Origin: Streptococcus oralis
GTDB lineage: Bacteria; Bacillota; Bacilli; Lactobacillales; Streptococcaceae
DNA: 64,000 bases
Direction of reading: 5' to 3'
NCBI RefSeq assembly: GCF_016127915.1
Contig: NZ_CP066059.1
Span: 1,136,001 to 1,200,000, forward strand
Position numbers and translations under genes: made by a program. A model generated the notes under the pieces. That model worked only from the letters and a program-made list of their open reading frames with translations. It did not search any database and had not been told where the DNA came from. Shown in pieces: positions 47,530 through 57,155 of this stretch (position 1 is its first letter; each line of letters begins with the position of its first letter).

Positions 47530-48810
47530 ATGATTTATTCGAAAGAAATTGTTAGAGAATGGCTAGACCAAGTAGCAGAGCGGGCTAAGGACCATCCCGA
47601 GTGGGTGGATGTCTTTGAGCGTTGCTATACAGACACCTTGGACAATACGGTTGAAATCTTAGAAGATGGCTCTACTTTTGTCTTGACTGGGGATATTCCT
47701 GCCATGTGGCTTCGGGATTCGACAGCCCAACTCAGACCTTACCTTCATGTGGCTAAAAGAGATCCTCTCCTACGTCATACCATTGCAGGTTTGGTCAAGC
47801 GTCAGATGACCTTGGTGCTCAAGGATCCTTATGCTAACTCCTTTAACATTGAGGAGAACTGGAAGGGCCACCATGAGGCTGACCATACCGACCTTAATGG
47901 TTGGATTTGGGAACGCAAGTATGAGGTGGACTCGCTTTGCTATCCTTTGCAACTGGCTTATCTCCTTTGGAAAGAGACTGGCGAGACCAGTCAATTTGAT
48001 GATACTTTTGTCGCAGCGACCAAGGAAATTCTCCATCTCTGGACGGTAGAACAAGACCACAAGAATTCACCTTATCGTTTTGTTCGGGATACGGACCGTA
48101 AGGAAGATACTCTGGTAAATGATGGCTTTGGACCTGACTTTGCAGTGACAGGTATGACCTGGTCAGCCTTCCGACCGAGTGATGACTGCTGCCAGTATAG
48201 CTACTTGATTCCGTCCAATATGTTTGCAGTAGTTGTCTTGGGGTATGTGCAAGAAATCTTTGCTACATTGGAACTAGATGATGGCGAGAGTATTATTGCT
48301 GACGCTGAGCGTCTCCAGTCTGAAATCCAAGAAGGCATCGAAAATTACGCCTACACAACCAACAGCAAGGGCGAAAAGATTTACGCCTTTGAAGTGGATG
48401 GTTTAGGGAATGCTAGCATCATGGATGACCCAAATGTACCAAGTCTGCTGGCGGCGCCTTATCTGGGTTATTGCGACATTGAAGACGAAGTCTATCAAGC
48501 CACTCGTCGCACCATTCTAAGCCCAGAAAATCCGTATTTCTACCAAGGTGAATACGCTAGCGGTCTCGGAAGTTCTCATACCTTCTATCGCTATATCTGG
48601 CCCATTGCCCTTTCTATCCAAGGCTTGACAACAAGAGATAAGGCAGAGAAGAAATTCTTACTCGATCAGTTGGTTGCCTGCGATGGTGGTACAGGTGTCA
48701 TGCATGAAAGCTTCCACGTGGACGATCCAACTCTCTACTCTCGTGAATGGTTCTCCTGGGCAAACATGATGTTCTGTGAGTTAGTCTTGGATTACCTGGA
48801 TATTCGCTAG
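47530..48810 (+). CDS. GH125 exo-alpha-1,6-mannosidase
   Basis: 426 residues, matching the family founded by pneumococcal SP_2144 (recalled), which removes alpha-1,6-linked mannose from N-glycan cores. (alpha/alpha)6-barrel motifs are visible: TGDIPAMWLRDSTAQLRPYL, DPYANSFNIEENWKGHH, GMTWSAFRPSDDCCQYSYL. No signal peptide. ATG 47530 (MIYSKEIVREWLDQV) is the family start; the frame extends 8 codons upstream from a TTG. Confidence 0.93.
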   Translation: MIYSKEIVREWLDQVAERAKDHPEWVDVFERCYTDTLDNTVEILEDGSTFVLTGDIPAMWLRDSTAQLRPYLHVAKRDPLLRHTIAGLVKRQMTLVLKDPYANSFNIEENWKGHHEADHTDLNGWIWERKYEVDSLCYPLQLAYLLWKETGETSQFDDTFVAATKEILHLWTVEQDHKNSPYRFVRDTDRKEDTLVNDGFGPDFAVTGMTWSAFRPSDDCCQYSYLIPSNMFAVVVLGYVQEIFATLELDDGESIIADAERLQSEIQEGIENYAYTTNSKGEKIYAFEVDGLGNASIMDDPNVPSLLAAPYLGYCDIEDEVYQATRRTILSPENPYFYQGEYASGLGSSHTFYRYIWPIALSIQGLTTRDKAEKKFLLDQLVACDGGTGVMHESFHVDDPTLYSREWFSWANMMFCELVLDYLDIR

Positions 48811-48866
48811 TCAACTTTTTAGTTAGATAGAAATAAAAAATTTAAGTTAGAATGAGGTTTTACTTC

Positions 48867-51512
48867 ATGGAAAATGTTGTTGTACATATTATCTCACATA
48901 GTCACTGGGACCGTGAGTGGTACTTGCCTTTTGAAAGCCACCGTATGCAGTTGGTGGAATTATTTGATAATCTTTTTGACCTTTTTGAAAATGACCCTGA
49001 GTTCAAGAGCTTCCACTTGGATGGTCAAACCATTGTCCTTGATGACTACTTGGAAATTCGCCCTGAAAATCGCGACAAAATTCAACGTTACATCGACGAA
49101 GGCAAACTCAAAATTGGTCCCTTTTACATCTTGCAGGATGATTACCTGATTTCCAGCGAAGCCAACGTCCGTAATACCTTGATTGGTCAAGCAGAATGTG
49201 CAAAATGGGGCAAATCAACCCAGATTGGTTACTTCCCAGATACCTTTGGAAATATGGGACAAGCTCCTCAAATCCTTCAAAAATCAGGCATTCACGTGGC
49301 AGCCTTTGGTCGTGGTGTGAAGCCAATTGGATTTGACAACCAAGTCCTCGAAGATGAGCAGTTTACATCCCAGTTTTCAGAAATGTACTGGCAGGGTGCG
49401 GATGGAAGTCGTGTCCTCGGTATCCTCTTTGCCAACTGGTACAGTAACGGGAATGAAATCCCAGTTGATAAGGACGAGGCCCTACCTTTCTGGAAACAAA
49501 AATTGTCAGACGTGCGTGACTACGCTTCGACAAACCAATGGTTGATGATGAACGGATGTGATCACCAGCCTGTACAGCGCAATCTGAGTGAAGCCATTCG
49601 TGTGGCAAATGAACTCTTCCCAGATGTGACTTTTGTTCATAGTTCCTTTGATGACTATGTCCATGCAGTAGAAAGTGCTTTGCCAGAGCAGTTATCAACA
49701 GTTACAGGTGAGTTGACCAGTCAAGAAACAGATGGCTGGTACACACTTGCCAACACTTCTTCATCACGCATTTACCTCAAACAAGCCTTCCAAGAAAATA
49801 GCAACCTCCTAGAACAAGTGGTGGAGCCATTGACTGTCATCACTGGCGGCCACAACCACAAGGACCAGTTGACCTATGCTTGGAAAGTCCTTCTACAAAA
49901 TGCTCCCCATGATAGTATCTGTGGCTGTAGTGTTGACGAAGTTCACCGCGAGATGGAGATACGTTTTGCTAAGGTCAACCAAGTCGGAAACTTCGTTAAG
50001 ACCAATCTTCTCAACGAGTGGAAGGGCAAAGTCGCAACCCACGAAGCGCAAAGCGACCATCTCTTTACCGTCATCAACACAGGCTTGCATGACAAGGTTG
50101 ATACAGTCAGCACCGTGATTGATGTAGCGACTTGTGATTTCAAAGAATTGCACCCAACAGAAGGCTATAAGAAGATGGCAGCCTTGACCTTGCCAAGCTA
50201 CCGTGTCGAAGACTTGGAAGGGCATGTTGTAGAAGCGAAAATCGAAGATCTGGGAGCTAACTTTGAGTATGATTTGCCAAAAGACAAGTTCCGTCAGGCT
50301 CGTATCGCTCGACAAGTGCGCGTGACAGTCCCTGTTCATCTAGCACCACTTTCTTGGACAACCATCCAATTGCTTGAAGGAGAACAAGAACACCGTGACG
50401 GTATTTACCAAAATGGAGTGATTGATACGCCATTTGTAACGGTCAGTGTGGATGAAAACATCACGGTCTACGACAAGACAACTCATGAAGCTTATGAAGA
50501 TGTTATTCGCTTTGAAGACCGTGGTGACATTGGAAATGAGTACATCTATTTCCAACCAAAAGGAACAGAGCCTATCTACGCAGAACTCAAAGGCTGTGAA
50601 GTCTTGGAAAATACAGCTCGTTTTGCCAAGATCTTGCTCAAGCATGAATTGACAATTCCAGTAAGTGCAGACGAAAAACTGGATGCAGAACAAAGAGGCA
50701 TCATCGAGTTTATGACGCGTGAAGCTGGGCGCTCAGAAGAATTGACAACCCTTCCTCTGGAAACAGAGATGACCGTCTTTGTTGATAATCCACAAATACG
50801 CTTCAAGACTCGCTTTACTAACACAGCCAAGGATCACCGTATCCGTCTCTTGGTTAAGACTCATAACACACGTCCAAGCAATGACTCTGAAAGCATTTAT
50901 GAGGTGGTGACACGACCAAACAGACCAGCTGCTTCTTGGGAAAATCCTGAAAATCCACAACACCAACAAGCCTTTGTCAGCCTTTATGATGATGAAAAAG
51001 GGGTGACAGTGGCAAATAAAGGATTGCACGAGTATGAAATCCTTGGAGATGATACCATTGCCGTGACCATTCTTCGTGCCTCAGGTGAGCTAGGTGACTG
51101 GGGTTACTTCCCAACACCAGAGGCTCAGTGCTTGCGCGAGTTTGAAGTCGAGTATACACTTGAGTGTCACCAAGCCCAAGAACGCTTCTCAGCCTTCCGT
51201 CGTGCCAAAGCCTTCCAAACACCATTCACTAGTCTTCAGCTTGCTAAACAAGAAGGAAGTGTGGCAGCGACTGGCAGCCTCTTGAGCCATGCGGCGCTCA
51301 GCTTACCACAAGTCTGTCCGACAGCCTTTAAGGTAGCTGAAAATGAAGAAGGATATGTACTTCGTTACTACAATATGAGTCAAGAAAATGTGCGCATATC
51401 TGAACACCAACAAACCATTCTTGACTTACTTGAACGACCATATCCAGTTCATTCAGGACTATTAGCGCCACAAGAAATTCGTACAGAATTGATTAAAAAA
51501 GAAGAAATCTAA
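48867..51512 (+). CDS. GH38 alpha-mannosidase
   Basis: 881 residues, zinc-dependent retaining alpha-mannosidase. The metal-binding HIISHSHWDREWYL motif at the N-terminus and the nucleophile aspartate in GYFPDTFGNMGQAPQIL are present, followed by the GH38 middle and beta-rich C-terminal domains. In pneumococcus the related enzyme trims alpha-1,3-mannose. The start at 48867 (MENVVVHIISHSHWD) is preferred over the in-frame ATG at 48852. Cytoplasmic; 56 nt after the GH125 gene, so probably the same transcript. Confidence 0.93.
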   Translation: MENVVVHIISHSHWDREWYLPFESHRMQLVELFDNLFDLFENDPEFKSFHLDGQTIVLDDYLEIRPENRDKIQRYIDEGKLKIGPFYILQDDYLISSEANVRNTLIGQAECAKWGKSTQIGYFPDTFGNMGQAPQILQKSGIHVAAFGRGVKPIGFDNQVLEDEQFTSQFSEMYWQGADGSRVLGILFANWYSNGNEIPVDKDEALPFWKQKLSDVRDYASTNQWLMMNGCDHQPVQRNLSEAIRVANELFPDVTFVHSSFDDYVHAVESALPEQLSTVTGELTSQETDGWYTLANTSSSRIYLKQAFQENSNLLEQVVEPLTVITGGHNHKDQLTYAWKVLLQNAPHDSICGCSVDEVHREMEIRFAKVNQVGNFVKTNLLNEWKGKVATHEAQSDHLFTVINTGLHDKVDTVSTVIDVATCDFKELHPTEGYKKMAALTLPSYRVEDLEGHVVEAKIEDLGANFEYDLPKDKFRQARIARQVRVTVPVHLAPLSWTTIQLLEGEQEHRDGIYQNGVIDTPFVTVSVDENITVYDKTTHEAYEDVIRFEDRGDIGNEYIYFQPKGTEPIYAELKGCEVLENTARFAKILLKHELTIPVSADEKLDAEQRGIIEFMTREAGRSEELTTLPLETEMTVFVDNPQIRFKTRFTNTAKDHRIRLLVKTHNTRPSNDSESIYEVVTRPNRPAASWENPENPQHQQAFVSLYDDEKGVTVANKGLHEYEILGDDTIAVTILRASGELGDWGYFPTPEAQCLREFEVEYTLECHQAQERFSAFRRAKAFQTPFTSLQLAKQEGSVAATGSLLSHAALSLPQVCPTAFKVAENEEGYVLRYYNMSQENVRISEHQQTILDLLERPYPVHSGLLAPQEIRTELIKKEEI

Positions 51513-51556
51513 CAGTTTTAAAGTGTTTGATAACTAATACTATGAGATAGAAAGGA

Positions 51557-51597
51557 GGGGCGAAAAAGTAAGGGCTAACTGCTGATTCGCCCCTTTT
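51557..51597 (+). terminator. Hairpin and T tract between GH38 and ROK genes
   Basis: GGGGCGAA (51557-51564) pairs with TTCGCCCC (51586-51593), 21-nt loop, then TTTTT. AAAGGAGGGG at 51551 mimics a ribosome-binding site partly inside the stem. It likely reduces readthrough into the ROK-GH20 pair. Confidence 0.7.
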
Positions 51598-51611
51598 TAC
51601 GGTAAAGAACA

Positions 51612-52481
51612 ATGATTATTGCAACCATTGATATCGGAGGGACCGGTATAAAATTTGCTAGTCTAACTTCCGATGGAAAAATACTAGATAAGACAAGTAC
51701 TCCAACGCCAGAAAGTTTGGAGGATTTACTAGCTTGGCTAGACCAACGCTTGGCAGAACAAGATTATAAGGGTATTGCTATGAGTGTTCCAGGCGCGGTC
51801 AATCAAGAAACAGGTGTGATTGAGGGAATCAGTGCCGTGCCTTACATCCATGGCTTTTCTTGGTATGAGGCCCTTGCTCATCACAAGCTACCTGTCCATC
51901 TAGAAAATGATGCCAACTGTGTTGGACTGAGTGAACTGCTGGCTCATCCAGAGATTGAAAATGCAGTCTGTGTCGTGATTGGGACAGGAATCGGCGGTGC
52001 CATGATTATCAATGGCAAGCTTCACCGAGGTCGACACGGCTTGGGTGGAGAATTTGGCTACATGACAACCATTGCACCAGCAGAAAAGCTCAACAACTGG
52101 TCGCTACTAGCATCTACAGGGAACATGGTTCGCTACGTGATTGAAAAATCTGGTCAGACTGACTGGGACGGACGCAAGATTTACCAAGAAGCTACAGCAG
52201 GCAATGCCCTTTGCCAAGAAGCCATTGAGCGCATGAACCGTAATCTGGCTCAAGGCTTGCTCAATATCCAGTATCTGATCGATCCAGATGTTATTAGTCT
52301 GGGAGGTTCCATCAGTCAAAACCCAGACTTTATCCAAGGGGTCAAAAAAGCTGTCGATGAATTTGTCGAAACCTACGAAGAATACACGGTCGCACCAGTG
52401 ATCCAAGCCTGCACCTATCATGCAGATGCCAATCTCTACGGTGCCCTTGTCAACTGGCTACAGGAGGAAAACCAATGGTAA
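51612..52481 (+). CDS. ROK-family sugar kinase or regulator
   Basis: 289 residues. The N-terminal phosphate loop [10 protein letters not shown] and the ROK core [19 protein letters not shown] then GLGGEFGYM are present. There is no helix-turn-helix, so it is a kinase-type ROK protein, perhaps for mannose or N-acetylglucosamine released by the locus (inference). The usual CxCGxxGC zinc site of many ROK kinases is absent. Overlaps the GH20 gene by 7 nt. Confidence 0.88.
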   Translation: MIIATIDIGGTGIKFASLTSDGKILDKTSTPTPESLEDLLAWLDQRLAEQDYKGIAMSVPGAVNQETGVIEGISAVPYIHGFSWYEALAHHKLPVHLENDANCVGLSELLAHPEIENAVCVVIGTGIGGAMIINGKLHRGRHGLGGEFGYMTTIAPAEKLNNWSLLASTGNMVRYVIEKSGQTDWDGRKIYQEATAGNALCQEAIERMNRNLAQGLLNIQYLIDPDVISLGGSISQNPDFIQGVKKAVDEFVETYEEYTVAPVIQACTYHADANLYGALVNWLQEENQW

Positions 52482-54355
52482 GATTTACAGGACTTAGTCC
52501 CAAACAAGCGCAAGCTATTGAGGCTTTAAAAAGTCACATTTCCCTACCGGATGTGGAAGTTGCAGTCGCTCAGTCTGACCAATCCTCTATCTCTATCAAG
52601 GGTGAAAGTGGACACTATCAACTAACCTATCGCAAACCTCACCAACTTTACCGCGCCGTGTCCTTGTTAGCAACAGCTCTAGTAGAAGGTGACAAAGTAG
52701 CGATTGAAGAGCAGGCGGCTTATGAAGATTTAGCCTACATGGCAGACTGTTCCCGAAATGCCGTGCTTAATGTGGCATCGGCCAAACAGATGATTGAAGT
52801 CTTAGCTCTCATGGGCTATTCAACTTTTGAGCTCTACATGGAAGACACTTATCAAATCGAGGGGCAACCTTACTTTGGTTATTTCCGCGGGGCTTATTCA
52901 GCAGAAGAGTTGCAGGAAATTGAAGCCTATGCCCAGCAGTTTGATATGACCTTTGTGCCTTGTATCCAGACCTTGGCTCACTTATCAGCCTTTGTCAAAT
53001 GGGGTGTCAAGGAAGTGCAAGAACTCCGTGATGTAGAGGATATTCTCCTCATCGGAGAAGAAAAGGTGTATGACCTGATTGATGGCATGTTTGCCACTCT
53101 ATCTAAACTGCAGACTCGCAAGGTCAATATCGGGATGGACGAAGCCCACTTGGTTGGTTTGGGACGTTACCTCATCTTGAACGGTGTTGTGGACCGTAGT
53201 CTTCTCATGTGCCAACACTTGGAGCGCGTGCTGGATATTGCAGACAAGTATGGTTTCCACTGCCAGATGTGGAGCGATATGTTCTTTAAACTCATGTCAG
53301 CGGATGGCCAGTACGATCGTGACGTGGAGATTCCAGAAGAAACTCGTGTCTACCTAGATCGTCTCAAAGACCGTGTAACCTTGGTTTACTGGGATTATTA
53401 TCAGGATAGCGAGGAAAAATACAATCGCAATTTCCGCAATCACCACAAGATTAGCCAGGATATCGCCTTTGCAGGTGGAGCTTGGAAGTGGATTGGTTTC
53501 ACACCCAACAACCATTTCAGCCGTCTCATTGCTGTAGAAGCCAACAAAGCCTGTCGTGCTAACGACATCAAAGAAGTCATTGTAACGGGTTGGGGAGACA
53601 ATGGTGGTGAAACAGCCCAATTCTCTATTCTACCAAGTCTGCAAATCTGGGCAGAGCTCAGCTACCGCAATGACCTAGACCGTCTGTCTGCTCACTTCAA
53701 GACCAATACAGGTTTATCAATTGAGGACTTTATGCAGATTGACCTAGCCAACCTCTTGCCAGACTTGCCGGACAATCTCAGTGGAATCAATCCTAATCGC
53801 TATGTCTTTTATCAGGATGTTCTTTGCCCTATTCTTGATAGACACATGACACCTGAACAGGACAAACCGCACTTCGCTCAGGCAGCTGAGACGCTTGCTG
53901 AAATCAAAGAAAAAGCTGGTGCCTACTCTTACCTCTTTGAAACTCAGGCCCAGTTGAACCAGATTTTAAGCAGTAAAGTGGATGTGGGACGACGCATTCG
54001 TCAGGCCTACCAAGTAAACGATAAAGAAAGTCTGAGAGAAATCGCAAGACAAGAATTACCAAAACTCAGAAGCGAGATTGAAAACTTCCATGCTCTCTTT
54101 AGCCACCAATGGTTGAAAGAAAACAAGGTCTTTGGCTTAGATACAGTCGATATCCGTATGGGCGGACTCTTGCAACGGTTCAAACGAGCAGAAAGTCGTA
54201 TCGAGGCTTATCTGGCAGGGCAGATTGACCGCATCGAAGAATTAGAAGTCGAGATCCTACCATTTACTGACTTCTACGCAGACAAGGACTTCGCAGCAAC
54301 TACAGCCAACCAGTGGCACACTATTGCGACCGCATCGACGATTTATACGACTTAA
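52475..54355 (+). CDS. GH20 beta-hexosaminidase (GH20C type)
   Basis: 626 residues, intracellular exo-beta-N-acetylhexosaminidase. The catalytic Asp-Glu pair is in [13 protein letters not shown] (about residue 217); [32 protein letters not shown] marks the barrel start, and a helical C-terminal region follows. It has no signal peptide or LPXTG, unlike surface StrH, and looks like pneumococcal GH20C (SP_2141, recalled). It is translationally coupled to the ROK gene. Confidence 0.92.
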   Translation: MVRFTGLSPKQAQAIEALKSHISLPDVEVAVAQSDQSSISIKGESGHYQLTYRKPHQLYRAVSLLATALVEGDKVAIEEQAAYEDLAYMADCSRNAVLNVASAKQMIEVLALMGYSTFELYMEDTYQIEGQPYFGYFRGAYSAEELQEIEAYAQQFDMTFVPCIQTLAHLSAFVKWGVKEVQELRDVEDILLIGEEKVYDLIDGMFATLSKLQTRKVNIGMDEAHLVGLGRYLILNGVVDRSLLMCQHLERVLDIADKYGFHCQMWSDMFFKLMSADGQYDRDVEIPEETRVYLDRLKDRVTLVYWDYYQDSEEKYNRNFRNHHKISQDIAFAGGAWKWIGFTPNNHFSRLIAVEANKACRANDIKEVIVTGWGDNGGETAQFSILPSLQIWAELSYRNDLDRLSAHFKTNTGLSIEDFMQIDLANLLPDLPDNLSGINPNRYVFYQDVLCPILDRHMTPEQDKPHFAQAAETLAEIKEKAGAYSYLFETQAQLNQILSSKVDVGRRIRQAYQVNDKESLREIARQELPKLRSEIENFHALFSHQWLKENKVFGLDTVDIRMGGLLQRFKRAESRIEAYLAGQIDRIEELEVEILPFTDFYADKDFAATTANQWHTIATASTIYTT

Positions 54356-54604
54356 AGGCAAGAATACCCTACTACTTAGTTTATAAACTAACTAAAATGC
54401 TTGTCTAGAGAACTTGACAGCAGATTAAGAGCTCGAAGATCAATTTATTCGTCTCGTATGTAATTAAATAGATTATCATTTATTAGAACAGATGCTTCTA
54501 AACTAGGTGAATAAAAAGAATGAGTGTTGTTATCTTTTATTGCGTATTGTGTAGATTTCATAATATCCTCAATTTAGCCATATTTCGTTTTTTATGGATT
54601 TTGT
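54356..54604. other. AT-rich spacer at the start of the accessory island
   Basis: After the GH20 stop the base composition drops to strongly AT-rich. No homologous gene is recognised on the plus strand; only the small minus-strand ORF at 54445-54561 has a plausible start. No clear terminator for the GH20 gene is visible. Confidence 0.6.
54445..54561 (-). CDS. Small ORF (38 residues) divergent from the XRE remnant
   Basis: Minus-strand ATG at 54561 with GAGGA about 6 nt upstream, reading MKSTQYAIKDNN and ending NDNLFNYIRDE. It is polar with no membrane helix. It points away from the operators at 54605-54649, an arrangement usual for a regulator/partner pair. It may be a real small protein, the remains of a longer one, or chance; no family is recognised. 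Confidence 0.35.
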   Translation of the reverse strand: MKSTQYAIKDNNTHSFYSPSLEASVLINDNLFNYIRDE

Positions 54605-54649
54605 ATTACCATTTTGGTTATATAAATACAAAGTAACCTTTTCGGTTAT
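54605..54649. promoter_or_regulatory. Two tandem palindromic operators upstream of the XRE remnant
   Basis: Site 1 is TTACC-ATTTT-GGTTA (54606-54620) and site 2 is TAACC-TTTTC-GGTTA (54634-54648). The half-site geometry is identical (N5 spacer), with centres 28 bp apart, and only one mismatch in site 1. They lie between the divergent small ORF and the XRE-like pseudogene, as expected for autoregulatory operators of that regulator. Confidence 0.55.
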
Positions 54650-54682
54650 CAGTCAATGAAAAAGTGAAAACAATTTTAAAAT

Positions 54683-54982
54683 GTTAAAAGACAATTTAAA
54701 AAAGTCCGACTAGATGAAGGAATTACTCAATTAGAAGTTGTTGAAAAGTTAGGTGTAGCAAAAGTCCAGTATGCTAGGTGAGAAAGTGGAGGAAGGAATC
54801 CAAAAGATGAAACAGTAGAAAAATTAGCTGAAATCTTAAATACTTCTTTTGAGATTCTAAAAGGACAATATGATGGGCCTTGAGGAGATTGTTAGTTTAT
54901 TGAGATAATACGAACTGACGGAAGAACATAGAAAAGAAATTAAAAAATTAATACAAAACTATTTAGATGGTATTTTAATATG
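54683..54982 (+). pseudogene. Decayed XRE-family helix-turn-helix regulator
   Basis: One frame reads RLDEGITQLEVVEKLGVAKVQYAR, stop (TGA 54779), ESGGRNPKDETVEKLAEILN, ending at TGA 54881. This is an HTH_3/XRE domain in which the expected Trp after YAR has become a stop codon (TGG to TGA). The +1 frame continues as GLEEIVSLLR, stop (TAA near 54906), then YELTEEHRKEIKKLIQNYLDGILI, a plausible C-terminal helix. So at least two nonsense changes and one frameshift have accumulated, and no in-frame start codon remains. The final stop overlaps the start of the ATPase gene. Confidence 0.75.
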
Positions 54983-57124
54983 ATTGAACAAATTACAAAT
55001 TTATCGCGAAAATCTTTTAAAGACTATACTACTCCCCCTAATTTTTTTAAGAAGAAGAATATTTTATTTGGATATAATGGTAGAGGGAAGAGTTCTTTGG
55101 CATTGGGTATCATTGATACTTTTAAAGCCAGTGTTAAAAGTGAAACTTCGTATCGACTCTTCAATAAAGATTATGTAAAAGATACATTACTATTAAATGA
55201 TACTGTTTCGATTATAAAAGGTGTTAGGGTAACTTTTAGTAAGAACGACGCAAGTATAGCTAAAACGATAAAAGAGCTAGAAACCCAAAAAGTAGATGTA
55301 AAAACTTTAAAAAGTTCCATTAGTGATAAAAAAAATAATCTGAGGATTGAAATTGATACTATACATGATTCAAACAAAGGAAAAGCTAAAATTAATAAAA
55401 GAAAAGCCACACTAGGTCCTATAGAAGTTTTTAATCTCTATATAGAAGATTTAAAAAGAGCACGTGAAATCAACTCATCGGATGAGTTTATAGCATCATT
55501 TGAACCTGATAGTGAAAGTTTTGAGAAAATTAAACAAAATATATTATCAAGCTTATTTCCACAATTAAAAATTACAAAATTTACTAACGAAGATAAAGAG
55601 TTTTTGAAAGATGTTCTAGAAAAATCCTATGAGGATATTAAGGAAATCCCCACATTAGAATTGCTACATTGGTTAGAACAAGGTATAGAACTCCATAAAG
55701 ATGCAGAACATTATTGTTTATTTTGCCAGAATTCTTTCACCCTTGATGATGTAAAACAAAGAGTAAAAGAATATAAAGAAAATGAAAAACAAAAAGATAT
55801 TGAACGACTGGAAAAAATAAAAGGAGTACTTAAATACAATTTGTCTCTTCTTAAAGATGAAAATAAGCTGAAAAGTCAGTTAAATTTGATTAATATTGAA
55901 TCTGGAATTATTGAAGAAATTATTAATAGTGACAACGTATCTAGATTAGCTGAACTTGCATCGACTATTGAGTCGAAGATTCAAGATATGAGCACAACGT
56001 ATAGTTTTACAGATTCAATTTCAAAGTTTGAATTAAAAGTGGATAGTGTTGTTGATAAAATTAGAAAGGGATACAGAGATAAAATTAAAGAACTTGACGA
56101 CACTATTAATAATATTGAGATCTTAGCAAAAGGAAAAATCTGTTTGGCTTTAGTTAAGAATAACTTTATGTTAAAACTTATAGAATTAATCAGAGAGAAA
56201 AGAGAGTTATTAGAAATTGAAAAAAGGAATGAACAAATAGATAGTGAAATTAATAAATTAAAAGAAAAACAATCAAAGTATACAGATTTCATGAAATTTT
56301 TAAATTATGTGTTAAAGAATTTAGGAATTCAAATAAAGTTAATTTTAGAGGATAAAAATTATTACTTACAACACACAATAGAAGAATGTAAGTTAACTGT
56401 AGATGATATAAGTGAGGGAGAGAAAAATTTACTATCATTGTTGTATTTCTATTTTGAACTGTATAATGACAACAAACAGACTAAATTAAAAAAAGAAATT
56501 GAATTAATAGTCGTTGATGACCCAATTTCTAGTTTAGATGATGCCAATAAATTTTATGTTTTAGAAATCATAAAGAAATTGTTAAGTGAGAAAAAAATCC
56601 AAATCTTTGTCTTGACACATTCCTGGGATGATTTTTGTCAGATGTCATATCATTTTAAAAATAATACAGATGCAAAGCTTTTTGAAATCTATAAGGAACC
56701 TACACAACAATTTCAAAGTGCAGTTCGAGAGTGTGCTACAAATGTATCACCTTATAAAAAATTGTTTATCGAACTATACGAACTCTCATTGAAGGATTTG
56801 AACAGTTTAAATGACTGTGATATTTATCATGCTGCAAATAGTATGAGAAGAGTATTTGAAGAGTTTCTAAATTTCAAGAAGCCTAATTTGCTCCCGCAAA
56901 AGACAAATCAAAAAGAGATTGAAGATATTTTTGAAAAGGCGACGGGGCAACACATGGGGAATAATCGAAAACAAGAACTGGGTAGTTTCCTTTCGTTTAT
57001 TAATGTGTTATCACATCGTCCAATTAAAAGTGACGAAATATTAAGTAATTCAAAATTCATTATGAAATTCATTCAGCAAGTAGATAAAATTCATTTTGAG
57101 TCAATGAGACGATTAGATAGCTAG
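54980..57124 (+). CDS. AAA_13 (PrrC/RloC-like) ATPase, putative defence protein
   Basis: 714 residues, intact. Walker A GYNGRGKSS (31-39); a CLFC pair (Cys246, Cys249) flanked by long predicted coiled coil, like the zinc hook of RloC; ABC-type signature DISEGEKNLLSL; Walker B VVDDPISSLDD (Asp513/Asp514), the hallmark of PrrC-type ATPases; and H-loop FVLTHSWDDF. The C-terminal region has Arg623 and Glu627 in MRRVFEEF (R-x3-E) and His679 in NVLSH, a possible counterpart of the Arg-Glu-His triad of anticodon nucleases, although the Glu-His distance (52) differs from PrrC (32, recalled). No restriction-modification partner is adjacent. The gene is far more AT-rich than its neighbours, indicating horizontal transfer. 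Confidence 0.8.
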   Translation: MIEQITNLSRKSFKDYTTPPNFFKKKNILFGYNGRGKSSLALGIIDTFKASVKSETSYRLFNKDYVKDTLLLNDTVSIIKGVRVTFSKNDASIAKTIKELETQKVDVKTLKSSISDKKNNLRIEIDTIHDSNKGKAKINKRKATLGPIEVFNLYIEDLKRAREINSSDEFIASFEPDSESFEKIKQNILSSLFPQLKITKFTNEDKEFLKDVLEKSYEDIKEIPTLELLHWLEQGIELHKDAEHYCLFCQNSFTLDDVKQRVKEYKENEKQKDIERLEKIKGVLKYNLSLLKDENKLKSQLNLINIESGIIEEIINSDNVSRLAELASTIESKIQDMSTTYSFTDSISKFELKVDSVVDKIRKGYRDKIKELDDTINNIEILAKGKICLALVKNNFMLKLIELIREKRELLEIEKRNEQIDSEINKLKEKQSKYTDFMKFLNYVLKNLGIQIKLILEDKNYYLQHTIEECKLTVDDISEGEKNLLSLLYFYFELYNDNKQTKLKKEIELIVVDDPISSLDDANKFYVLEIIKKLLSEKKIQIFVLTHSWDDFCQMSYHFKNNTDAKLFEIYKEPTQQFQSAVRECATNVSPYKKLFIELYELSLKDLNSLNDCDIYHAANSMRRVFEEFLNFKKPNLLPQKTNQKEIEDIFEKATGQHMGNNRKQELGSFLSFINVLSHRPIKSDEILSNSKFIMKFIQQVDKIHFESMRRLDS

Positions 57125-57155
57125 AAAATAGTGCTTTTTCTAGCTTTTGGTACTT

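Noticed and set aside
49363..50693. Clustered minus-strand ORFs of 111-148 codons inside the GH38 gene
   Set aside because: Composition is typical of antisense frames of a well-conserved gene, with no start signals.
54681..54713. Short plus-strand ORF MLKDNLKKSD
   Set aside because: Eleven codons in a frame that does not match the XRE domain; the HTH is read in another frame, showing decay rather than a peptide gene.
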